A stretch of 13,764 nt of DNA from Oscillospiraceae bacterium (GTDB lineage Bacteria; Bacillota; Clostridia; Oscillospirales; Ruminococcaceae). The stretch is from NCBI GenBank assembly GCA_009784765.1, contig WQXP01000013.1:1-13764 (forward strand), given 5' to 3'. The translations under genes were made by a program, and so were the position numbers. Under the pieces are notes generated by a model that was not told where the DNA came from, made no database searches, and saw nothing but the letters and a program-made list of their open reading frames with translations. Positions 5,834 to 12,811 of the stretch are shown here, in pieces (the first letter of the stretch is position 1; the number at the start of each line of letters is the position of its first letter).

Positions 5834-7468
5834 ATGACTTGTAACAATTGCAGAACCCCTTTGGCACTCGGGGCAAGGTTTTGCCCCAAGTGCGGGGCGA
5901 CTCAGAACGCTGCACCGCCACCGAGCCACAACGCGCCTGCAGGAGGGGTCTATCACCGCCCTCCGCCGCCACCACAACAGCAGTTCGCGCCGCCACCACA
6001 GCAGCAGCCGCCGCCACCGTCGCCGCAGCAGTACACGCCACCGCAGCCGAAAAAGTCTAAGGCTTCTTGCGGGCTGATTTTCGGGATTATCGCGGGAATC
6101 CTCACTCTCGGCGGAATCGGAATTGCCGCACTCGTCGTGTTCGTTCTGCCCGGAATCCTTGAGCCGGAAACGCCGACTCTGCCTACCATTAACCATGGAA
6201 CTCTGCCGTGGGAGTCGCCCGGGGTCAGCCTTCCGAATAATGACAACACTTCCCCGGGGGAATTTCTTACCGCTTCGCAAATTTACTCACAAAATAAAGA
6301 CGCGATTTTTCAAGTCTATGTATATCAATCCGGACAGCACGTAGGTTTCGGAAGCGGCTTCTTCGTCAGTGAAAGCGGAATCGCCGTTACTAACCATCAT
6401 GTGTTAGACGGAGCGACTTCTGCGAAAGTCGTCATGGAAGACGGCAGCGAATACAACATCATCGGCTATTATTCCTATGAGCTTCTCGGGAACGACGTTG
6501 CGGTGTTTCAAGTAGACGGACGCGGAAACACCTTCAACGCCCTGAGCGTCGGCAATTCGGACGCTGTGCAAATCGGCGACAGTATCTATGCGATTGGCGG
6601 CCCCGAAGGCGACCCGCTTACAATCACAGACGGGATTATCTCGCGCTTTGCTACCGAACTCGTGCGGTTTGACGGCTACGCCATTGAGGGAATGCTTCAG
6701 CACACCGCCGCTATTTACGGCGGAAACAGCGGCGGGCCTCTTCTGAACAATCGCGGTGAGGTAATCGGCATTAACGCGGCAGGGCGTTCCGACAGAGCCA
6801 GCGTCCAGTTCGCGATTCCTATTAACTATGTAACTTTCCCCGCTTCTAATGCACCGCTTTACTCCCTCCCGATTGGTTCGGGTTCACCTCAACAGCCGCC
6901 TCCGCCGACACAACCGCCGCAAATACCGCAACAACCCGGTGATGCAGGAATAGTCGGGACGTGGCTCTGCAACTGCAGTTCGCAGGAGTGGTGGTGCCTC
7001 ATGAGTTTCAAAGCAGACGGGCGTTTCACAGACTATGACAATGACAGCGGCACTTTCCGGATTGTCGGCAATTTTCTTGAAGTCGATTTCGATGAATATG
7101 GAGACTTTTCTCTCAGATATGCCCTGAGCGGCGACGAAATGACACTCGAGGGACACCGCTTGGTACGGCAAATCGACAGCGTTACGCCAAATCCGAACCT
7201 GCCGCAACCCCCCGCGAACGCTGATATAATCGGGCAGTGGCAATGCTTTGACCCTCCTGAAACACACGGTTGGTTCTGCGGCCTTACATTCAACGCCAAC
7301 GGGCGATTCACCGACCGCGACGGCGACAACGGAACTTACACGATTTTCGGAAATTCGCTCACCCTTGTTTTTGCCTTCGGCAGTGAGTTCACTTTCGGAT
7401 TTGAGCTCGGCGGAAATACACTTAACTTGTACAACGACGGCATTTTACTCGCGACACTCATGCGATAA
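5834..7468 (+). CDS. Membrane-anchored HtrA/trypsin-like serine protease with zinc ribbon and two lipocalin-like modules
   Basis: Probably an N-in, C-out membrane protease acting outside the membrane. ATG 5834 gives 544 residues; an in-frame GTG at 5825 overlapping the previous stop is an alternative, but GAGGG at 5817-5821 spaces better for ATG. Domain order: zinc ribbon C3-x2-C6-x10-C17-x2-C20; a Pro/Gln-rich linker (about 27-72); one membrane helix (about 79-107); a protease domain (about 145-335) with triad H189 (TNHHV), D221 (NDVAVFQVDG) and S299 (GGNSGGPL), matching HtrA/DegP signatures; a second Pro/Gln linker; then two related modules at about 371-446 and 463-544. Each module has G.W.C ... 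F.A/NGRFTD.D.D.GT..I.GN.L, resembling lipocalin-like repeats. No PDZ domain is evident, unlike classic HtrA. A hairpin terminator follows at 7478. The substrate is unknown. Confidence 0.88.
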   Translation: MTCNNCRTPLALGARFCPKCGATQNAAPPPSHNAPAGGVYHRPPPPPQQQFAPPPQQQPPPPSPQQYTPPQPKKSKASCGLIFGIIAGILTLGGIGIAALVVFVLPGILEPETPTLPTINHGTLPWESPGVSLPNNDNTSPGEFLTASQIYSQNKDAIFQVYVYQSGQHVGFGSGFFVSESGIAVTNHHVLDGATSAKVVMEDGSEYNIIGYYSYELLGNDVAVFQVDGRGNTFNALSVGNSDAVQIGDSIYAIGGPEGDPLTITDGIISRFATELVRFDGYAIEGMLQHTAAIYGGNSGGPLLNNRGEVIGINAAGRSDRASVQFAIPINYVTFPASNAPLYSLPIGSGSPQQPPPPTQPPQIPQQPGDAGIVGTWLCNCSSQEWWCLMSFKADGRFTDYDNDSGTFRIVGNFLEVDFDEYGDFSLRYALSGDEMTLEGHRLVRQIDSVTPNPNLPQPPANADIIGQWQCFDPPETHGWFCGLTFNANGRFTDRDGDNGTYTIFGNSLTLVFAFGSEFTFGFELGGNTLNLYNDGILLATLMR

Positions 7469-7477
7469 AACAACATG

Positions 7478-7513
7478 AAAAGAAGGATTGGGGCTTTTCC
7501 CAATCCTTCTTTT
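7478..7513. terminator. Bidirectional intrinsic terminator between convergent genes
   Basis: A perfect 15-bp stem (7478-7492 with 7499-7513) and a 6-nt loop are followed on the plus strand by a T run within the right arm. The left-arm A run gives the matching T run for the minus-strand gene. The stop codon of the acidic protein gene (7515-7513) touches the hairpin. Confidence 0.92.
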
Positions 7514-7815
7514 TAGTCGAAATCGCGGTCGCTGAGACCGTAGACGCTGTCCTCTAATCCGTAGTCATCATCGTCTGTGTGGCTTGAAAATCCGATGAGT
7601 TCATCTTCGTCGTCGTCTTCATCATCGTCGCCGAAATCATCGTCATCTCCTAATAAATCGCGTTCGTCCTCATCTGCTTCGTCAACCTCGTCGGTAATTT
7701 CGTCGATTGAGTCAATGACGATTAAATCATCAAGCCCGACAGTGTTAATTTTGCCCCCGCCGAAAGCGCGTTCTTTGGCTTTCTCCATGGTTCTCTCTTT
7801 TACTATTCTGCTCAT
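7513..7815 (-). CDS. Small, extremely acidic protein of unknown function (100 residues)
   Basis: The 100-residue product is basic at the N-terminus (MSRIVKERTMEKAKERAFGG) and then overwhelmingly acidic. By my count 40 residues are Asp or Glu against 9 Lys or Arg, with a core at about residues 41-72 that is nearly all acidic. There is no signal peptide or membrane helix. Gene status is well supported: a perfect SigA promoter (7849-7877), an AAGGGGG ribosome binding site before ATG 7815, and a shared terminator at its end. The overlapping plus-strand Ser-rich frame is a shadow of the repetitive acidic codons. The acidic C-terminus recalls the delta subunit of RNA polymerase (RpoE), but the folded N-terminal domain of that protein is absent. 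A DNA-mimic, metal-binding or chaperone-like role is possible; none is shown. Confidence 0.82.
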   Translation of the reverse strand: MSRIVKERTMEKAKERAFGGGKINTVGLDDLIVIDSIDEITDEVDEADEDERDLLGDDDDFGDDDEDDDEDELIGFSSHTDDDDYGLEDSVYGLSDRDFD

Positions 7816-7848
7816 ATTTATGTCCCCCTTTCATGTAGAATTAGTATC

Positions 7849-7877
7849 ATTATATACTGAAAGCCCGCGAATGTCAA
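7849..7877 (-). promoter_or_regulatory. SigA promoter for the acidic-protein gene
   Basis: On the minus strand TTGACA (7877-7872), 17 bp and TATAAT (7854-7849) match consensus perfectly. Predicted start near 7842, giving a leader of under 30 nt with an AAGGGGG site before ATG 7815. The strength suggests an abundant product. Confidence 0.88.
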
Positions 7878-7920
7878 TAAAGTTTGCGTAAAGCTTTAGT
7901 AAAGGTTTTGTAAATTTTTT

Positions 7921-7940
7921 GTCGGAAACTTTTTTTCGAC
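7921..7940 (+). other. Hairpin just upstream of the amidase gene
   Basis: GTCGGAAA-CTTT-TTTTCGAC forms an 8-bp stem (one G-T pair) with a 4-nt loop, ending 18 nt before ATG 7959. Between it and the start codon (AGTAAATGACTTCTTAAT) no Shine-Dalgarno sequence is visible, and no clear promoter was found in 7878-7958. The hairpin may be a regulatory leader structure; this is inference. Confidence 0.4.
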
Positions 7941-7958
7941 AGTAAATGACTTCTTAAT

Positions 7959-10904
7959 ATGAAAAAGTTGCTTTTATTCATGCTCATTGTGGTGCTTTTC
8001 GCGTCGAACTTGCCGCTGCTGCAAACAAGCACGCAAGCACTCACGCTTTTGCCGCCCCCCGAATACGCCCGCAATTTCCGCTTACCCGGGAATATGCGCG
8101 GTGTTGTTTTGCGTCCTGAGTTCTCGGAGGAAAATGAGCTGCCGACGATTCCGGGGGCGCGGTTCGCGGAAATCGCTGCTCTCGGCATGAACACCGCCAT
8201 AATCGAAACAACGGTAACAAAAGACGGGCGGCAGGTTCTCATTTATGATACCGACATTAACCGCCGCGCCGAAAATGAAAGCGACCCGCTCTCTGCTGCC
8301 CTTGACGCGGCGCAAAGCTGTGGGCTGAGCGTGTTTTTGGTGTTAGATTTATCGGCATTCTCCCGGGATTTGAACACGCTGATTGCACAGGTTCACAAAT
8401 TCGTGAGGCTTTATCGCGCAGACGGAATAATCCTTGACGGCTTCGGGAACACCCGCTGTGAAGAGAGTTTCACGCGCTATATGGCGCAGGGTTCGGGGAT
8501 TGGCTACGAAAATTGGCTCTATGAAGAGGCGCAGTTGTTGTTCACGGCGGCGGCGAACACAATCAAAATCACCGACAATGCTGTACCCGTCGGGATTATG
8601 CTTCGCGATGTGTGGGCGAATTTCACCCGCGACAGCCGCGGCTCAGGGACTTCTGCTGCACATGAGTCTTACTTCGACTCATTCGCAGACACACTCTCCT
8701 TCATTGAAAGCGGACACGTTGACTTCGCTGTCGCACATACTCCCGACGCGCTGACTAACGCAAGCGTTCCCGTGCCTTTCGAGGCGATTGCCGCTTACTG
8801 GAATCGTGCTTGCACTGAATCCGATATTGCGCTGTACATAATGCACCACAATCAGCGAATGGGGGAAAACAGCGCGGGCTGGCTCGGAGAAGACCAACTT
8901 CTGCGTCAGATTTCCTACGCTCGTACCTTGTCTGCTTACGGGGGGAGCGTGTTTAACTCCCCTGAAGCACTGCGTGCAAACCGCCTCAAAAGCACCGATA
9001 CTTTGCGGGCGTTTTTCGCCGCCGAAATAGACGAGGAAACCCTCTTTGAAGATATGCGATTGGAGCTTCCACGCTCGCTGTCATTCACCACCCAAGACGC
9101 TATGGCGATTTTCCAAGGAACCCACGACAACAACTTCCCTGTGTATATCAACGACACGGAAATAGTCCTCAATGAGGCGGGGAGTTTCTATATCGAAATG
9201 CCTCTCGAGATTGGCACAAATCGTTTCGCCCTTCTGCATAAGGGGCAGGCTGCGCAGTATACCATAGAGCGGCGAATTATCGCCCTGCACTCCATTGACG
9301 CAAGCCTTGAAGCCCGCACAGGCACAAAGCTCGAGGTTGAAGGCGGAACTGAAATCGCCGTTACCGCAGTCGCTTATCGCGGCGCGAATGTGTCTGCGAA
9401 CATCAACGGAAGGACAGTAACACTCACACAGCAGAACGTGCCTCTTGATGACCCTGTACTGAACGTGTCATACGCGCTGTTTTCGGGAACTTTCACCGCC
9501 CCCGAAGGGATTATAAGCCGTGAGCAAGACTTGGGGCAAATCCGCGTGAGTGCGTCATATCGCGGGTTCACGAACAGTATTCTTGGGACGAACATTCGCG
9601 TAATCGCGCTTCCTGAGCCACCTCCGCCGCCCCCTGAGCCGCCGCCGCCCTCGGAAGTTACCTGGTATGCGCCTGATGCCGACAGTGCGGGTTCGCAAGA
9701 AGTCGTCGGGCGGATTCCCCCTGTCCGCACGAGCAGTGAGTCAGCGCGTATAGTGCGGATTTTGCGGGATAATACTCATGTTTTCGCGGCGAACACCACA
9801 GGAATAACCCGGGACCCGACCCTGTCATATCTGCCTGCAGGAACGCGGGAATATTTCCGCTCTCAAGTGGGGGAGTTCTACACGACAACGAGTGGGCGGC
9901 GGGTTCGCGCTGCGGACGCGGCACTCGAGAATGGTACGGGATTCGGGGAGAATGCCCTTGTGGCACTTGCTGCGGGAAGTTCCGGGCGAAATGCGTTTCT
10001 GCGCTTCTCACTCGATACGCGAACGGCGTTTAACATCGGCACAAGCTGGATTGACTTCCATACGGCTTGGGGCGGAGATTACAACCTCCGTGAGTTCGCG
10101 CCGACCCATGTGTATATTGACTTTGATAACGTAACCTCTGTCACACAGCTTCCGTCCTTTGAGCATAACCCGGTGTTTTCGGGCGGGAAATGGGAGACAA
10201 TTACAGTAAGCGGTGTTACTAAGTTTCGCTTGATTTTACAGCTACGCACACGGGGAGTTTACGCAGGGCATTACGCGACGTATAACGCTTCAGGGGAACT
10301 GTTCATAACTTTTCGCAACTTGGGCAACAGCCTTTCGGGTTTGAACATAGTCATTGACCCCGGACACGGCACGACTGAAAGCGGCGGGTTTGACCCCGGG
10401 GCAGTCGGGCATATTCGGGAGGCAGACGCGAATCTGGCGACAGCGCGATTGCTTCGGGACGAGCTTCGCATACGCGGCGCGAACGCTACTGTTCTGCCCA
10501 CCCATGAGCAATTCATCGCGCCCTTAGACCGCCCCGATGTTGCGCGAAGCCGGCACAGCGCGGATATGTTTATTTCCCTGCACTGTAACGCCGTTCGCGG
10601 AAACGCACAAGCGGCAGGGCAAGAAGTCTGGTACTTCAACAGCTTTTCCCAGCCTTTGGCAGCGAGCCTTTCGGCGAGCATGGCGGCGTATTTCCGAGCC
10701 GAAGTCTACCCCGACCGCGTCGAACGCAATCGCGGGGCGAAATACGCGCCGTTTTTGGTAACGCTCCCGCAAGACTTTCCGTCGGTATTAGTCGAAATGG
10801 GGTTTGTGACTAACATGGAAGACGCAATGGCACTCGCGAATGAACAGCATCAAAGAGGGATTGCCAAGGCAATCGCAGACGGTGTGCAAAATTATCTTAA
10901 ATAA
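7959..10904 (+). CDS. Large secreted cell-wall hydrolase: GHL10-like domain plus N-acetylmuramoyl-L-alanine amidase (Amidase_3)
   Basis: A secreted 981-residue peptidoglycan hydrolase. It has a signal peptide (MKKLLLFMLIVVLFASNLPL, cleavage near residue 27). Residues about 45-380 look like a glycosyl-hydrolase-like TIM barrel of the GHL10 type, with MRGVVLRPEFSEEN, LGMNTAIIET and YRADGIILDGFGN. Next are a beta-rich segment (about 385-545), a Pro/Glu linker (about 552-566), an unassigned beta-rich domain (about 570-785), and a C-terminal zinc amidase (about 795-981). The amidase ligands and catalytic residues are all present: H803 (DPGHG), E821 (READAN), H875 (SLHCNA) and E946 (VEMGFVTN), so it should cut the MurNAc-L-Ala bond. 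The start lacks a recognisable ribosome binding site. M8 is also possible but no better supported. It sits downstream of a divergent promoter region and its own promoter was not identified. Confidence 0.9.
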   Translation: MKKLLLFMLIVVLFASNLPLLQTSTQALTLLPPPEYARNFRLPGNMRGVVLRPEFSEENELPTIPGARFAEIAALGMNTAIIETTVTKDGRQVLIYDTDINRRAENESDPLSAALDAAQSCGLSVFLVLDLSAFSRDLNTLIAQVHKFVRLYRADGIILDGFGNTRCEESFTRYMAQGSGIGYENWLYEEAQLLFTAAANTIKITDNAVPVGIMLRDVWANFTRDSRGSGTSAAHESYFDSFADTLSFIESGHVDFAVAHTPDALTNASVPVPFEAIAAYWNRACTESDIALYIMHHNQRMGENSAGWLGEDQLLRQISYARTLSAYGGSVFNSPEALRANRLKSTDTLRAFFAAEIDEETLFEDMRLELPRSLSFTTQDAMAIFQGTHDNNFPVYINDTEIVLNEAGSFYIEMPLEIGTNRFALLHKGQAAQYTIERRIIALHSIDASLEARTGTKLEVEGGTEIAVTAVAYRGANVSANINGRTVTLTQQNVPLDDPVLNVSYALFSGTFTAPEGIISREQDLGQIRVSASYRGFTNSILGTNIRVIALPEPPPPPPEPPPPSEVTWYAPDADSAGSQEVVGRIPPVRTSSESARIVRILRDNTHVFAANTTGITRDPTLSYLPAGTREYFRSQVGEFYTTTSGRRVRAADAALENGTGFGENALVALAAGSSGRNAFLRFSLDTRTAFNIGTSWIDFHTAWGGDYNLREFAPTHVYIDFDNVTSVTQLPSFEHNPVFSGGKWETITVSGVTKFRLILQLRTRGVYAGHYATYNASGELFITFRNLGNSLSGLNIVIDPGHGTTESGGFDPGAVGHIREADANLATARLLRDELRIRGANATVLPTHEQFIAPLDRPDVARSRHSADMFISLHCNAVRGNAQAAGQEVWYFNSFSQPLAASLSASMAAYFRAEVYPDRVERNRGAKYAPFLVTLPQDFPSVLVEMGFVTNMEDAMALANEQHQRGIAKAIADGVQNYLK

Positions 10905-10910
10905 AGAAGT

Positions 10911-10946
10911 AATTTACCATAATAAAAGTATTGACAAAGGTAAATT
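10911..10946. promoter_or_regulatory. Inverted repeat straddling the -35 box of the strong promoter
   Basis: AATTTACC (10911-10918) and GGTAAATT (10939-10946) are perfect 8-bp inverted copies separated by 20 bp, flanking the TTGACA at 10931. They could be operator half-sites for a dimeric regulator, or a weak stem-loop ending the upstream amidase transcript. There is no T run, which favours the operator reading. Confidence 0.4.
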
Positions 10947-10959
10947 CATGTGGTATAAT
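10931..10959 (+). promoter_or_regulatory. Very strong SigA promoter with extended -10
   Basis: TTGACA (10931-10936), 17 bp, then TGGTATAAT (10951-10959): both hexamers perfect plus the TGn extension. Predicted start near 10966. It drives the secreted 570-residue protein. Confidence 0.92.
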
Positions 10960-10973
10960 GTAGTGTAAGGATT

Positions 10974-10991
10974 AGCCGAAAAGGCTTTTCG
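10974..10991 (+). other. Small leader hairpin near the 5' end of the 11028 transcript
   Basis: AGCC-GAAAA-GGCT (10974-10986) can fold, and the overlapping CGAAAAG-G-CTTTTCG (10977-10991) is a perfect palindrome. It lies about 8 nt from the predicted transcript start, where a hairpin could protect the mRNA 5' end. The AAGGAG at 11011-11016 is free. Confidence 0.4.
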
Positions 10992-11027
10992 ATAAATTTA
11001 ACAAAATACAAAGGAGAACAAATTACA

Positions 11028-12740
11028 ATGAAAACACGTATCTCTACAAAAAGGCTCATTTCTCTGTTCATCGCGCTTACAATGATTGTAAGTATGATTC
11101 CCATGGTTACGCTGAGCGTAGCTGCCTACGAAATCCCGTATGAAGTCAAGATTGCTGTGCGCAGCACTGACCCTGACCAGTTTTGGCTCAGCGACGCCAT
11201 CTCCGTAACAGGCACAGGTACTTACAAAGGCACTGTTCACGTAAACGGTGAAACCGACAGCCTTGTTGCAGTTGCGATTTCCACGACTATGCCCGACGGT
11301 GGCAGCCCTTTCAATGACAAAGAGGTTGAATGGCTCATGTGTGTAAGATGTAAAGGGCTTCCGACAAGTCGCTCTTGCCCAAAATGTGACTACGCCGAAG
11401 GCCTCGGTGACCCTCGTGTTCACCCGGATTGGGACGAATATGTTACCAGAATTGAGAAAATCACCGTCAACAACAGTGTTGTTCTTCAATCCGGTTTCCT
11501 TGACCGTTTCAAAAGACAAGACGAACCTGTTGCTTACATCGGCTTGGTTCACATGGAACTGTGGAACGGCTGGTGGCTTCCGCACAACAAAATTTCTCCT
11601 GTTGACACTTTCATAGGTGTTTGGGGCGAAGAAGTATGCTTCCGTCTCGAATCAGGTGCGGCGATTGAAACTTTCGAAATTGAGTTCACCGTGTTTGACC
11701 CTTCTGAAGTTCCTCAAAAAGCTGCGGCTACCCCCGAACAAGGCGTGAACCTCTACCTTGCGGCAGAAGCGGGTGACGGCACATCTATGGGGCCGTTCTC
11801 TACCGGCACTGCGACTAATGTTACCGGAAACGGCACGTTCAGCGCGGAAATTAGTTTCCCGGCAGGAACGAAAAACGTCAGCAGGCTCGCGATTTTATCA
11901 GAAGGCGGGGACTTCTGCCCCGTAATTCCTCTTCACGGCAAAGCTACACCCGCCCCTGAAGCGTGGAGAAGCAATGCACACTTGATTATCGAGTCAATCG
12001 AGATTGGCGGAACTTCAATCGGCTCCCCTGCGACAACCCGTTGGAACACCCGCGTTGACGACACTTCTGCTGATTTGAACAGCCACTTCATCGCTCAACC
12101 GAGTACAGACGGCTCTTTCAACGCAATGGCTAACTATGTTGACATTCCTTTGTGGAACGGCTTGTACGAACCTTCAAGAATTTTGAGGGAAGGCGTTATT
12201 ATGCAAGCTCCTTTCAAAATGGGCGATTCTGACGTAGTAGGCTTCTCCCTTTTAACTTTGGCAGATATAACTTCTCTCAAAGTAAACTTCCGCATTGAGG
12301 GCATTGCAGGCACTACTGAACCCGACCCTGTTTGCACCGGCAACGCGGCGACTTGCAAAGTTCCGAATTGCACGGCTTGTGCTACTACCCCTCCTCCTGT
12401 TTGCACAGGAAACAAAGACACTTGCACAGTTACTGGCTGCACAGCTTGTGACCCCGGCAATCCTCAATCCACACCTGCGTTCTGGCGTTCAAGCGGATTG
12501 GTAACAGCGGCTTCACGGGCGCGTTGGGCGGCGGATAATACTGCAAAAGCGGACATTAACGACGCTTTGCAAATCTTGCGTTCGATTATCGGGCTTCAGA
12601 ACGAAATCGCCGATTCGCCTTTAGCGCAAGCGGCGTCGAACATCAAGTCTACAAGCGGAATGCCTGACATCAGCGACGGGCTTCAAGTTCTTCGTTCGAT
12701 TATCGGGCTTGACAACGATATTAAAGTTCCCGGCGCATAA
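11028..12740 (+). CDS. Secreted protein with two related beta domains, Cys-rich repeats and degenerate dockerin-like C-terminus
   Basis: A 570-residue exported protein of unrecognised specific function. The signal peptide spans residues 1-33 (cleavage after SVAA). Two similar regions (about 37-222 and 239-424) each contain a repeated plan ending in V.I.LWNG.Y/W..P ... F..E/I.FTV, so an internal duplication is likely. The first holds a zinc-ribbon-like C105-x2-C108-x8-C117-x2-C120, unusual for an exported protein. Residues 436-474 are two copies of a 16-residue motif C-TGN-x2-TC-x-V-x2-CTAC. The C-terminus has two helix repeats, ADINDALQILRSIIGLQNEI (508-527) and PDISDGLQVLRSIIGLDNDI (546-565). 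These resemble dockerin type I repeats, but most calcium-binding Asp/Asn positions are lost. The perfect promoter, AAGGAG site and T-ending preferred codons (GCT, CCT, GGT) compared with neighbours suggest high expression. It could be a surface or cellulosome-like component; that is inference. Confidence 0.85.
   Translation: MKTRISTKRLISLFIALTMIVSMIPMVTLSVAAYEIPYEVKIAVRSTDPDQFWLSDAISVTGTGTYKGTVHVNGETDSLVAVAISTTMPDGGSPFNDKEVEWLMCVRCKGLPTSRSCPKCDYAEGLGDPRVHPDWDEYVTRIEKITVNNSVVLQSGFLDRFKRQDEPVAYIGLVHMELWNGWWLPHNKISPVDTFIGVWGEEVCFRLESGAAIETFEIEFTVFDPSEVPQKAAATPEQGVNLYLAAEAGDGTSMGPFSTGTATNVTGNGTFSAEISFPAGTKNVSRLAILSEGGDFCPVIPLHGKATPAPEAWRSNAHLIIESIEIGGTSIGSPATTRWNTRVDDTSADLNSHFIAQPSTDGSFNAMANYVDIPLWNGLYEPSRILREGVIMQAPFKMGDSDVVGFSLLTLADITSLKVNFRIEGIAGTTEPDPVCTGNAATCKVPNCTACATTPPPVCTGNKDTCTVTGCTACDPGNPQSTPAFWRSSGLVTAASRARWAADNTAKADINDALQILRSIIGLQNEIADSPLAQAASNIKSTSGMPDISDGLQVLRSIIGLDNDIKVPGA
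12333..12449 (+). repeat. Tandem Cys-rich motif encoded twice
   Basis: Two in-frame copies of CTGN-x2-TC-x-V-x2-CTAC (residues 436-451 and 459-474) with cysteines at identical spacing (C1, C8, C13, C16), joined by a Thr/Pro linker. They could form disulfide-linked or metal-binding knots. They sit just before the dockerin-like pair. Confidence 0.75.
12549..12722 (+). repeat. Pair of dockerin-like helix repeats
   Basis: Two copies 114 bp (38 residues) apart share (A/P)DI.D.LQ.LRSIIGL.N(E/D)I, with near-identical DNA over TTCGATTATCGGGCTT. The layout matches the two-repeat dockerin domain, where each helix follows a calcium loop. Here the loop positions 1, 3 and 5 are mostly not acidic, so calcium binding is doubtful. 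Confidence 0.7.
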
Positions 12741-12759
12741 GCAAAAGAAGAGTAATACG

Positions 12760-12788
12760 AACACCCCCCGAGAGGTTCGGGGGGTGTT
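12760..12788 (+). terminator. GC-rich hairpin after the secreted-protein gene, no T tract
   Basis: A perfect 12-bp stem (12760-12771 with 12777-12788) and a 5-nt loop follow the stop codon by 19 nt. Only TT follows, so it may be a partial terminator or a processing/stability hairpin. As no promoter is visible before parA, readthrough here could feed parA at reduced level. Confidence 0.7.
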
Positions 12789-12811
12789 ATGTGAAGCGGA
12801 GGAATAACAAT

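Noticed and set aside
5750..6280. 176-residue minus-strand frame rich in Arg and Trp
   Set aside because: It is the complement of the Pro/Gln-rich linker and membrane helix of the protease gene; composition-driven shadow.
7577..7891. Ser-rich plus-strand frame (104 residues)
   Set aside because: Its poly-Ser run is the complement of the Asp codons in the acidic-protein gene, which has a promoter, ribosome binding site and terminator on the minus strand.
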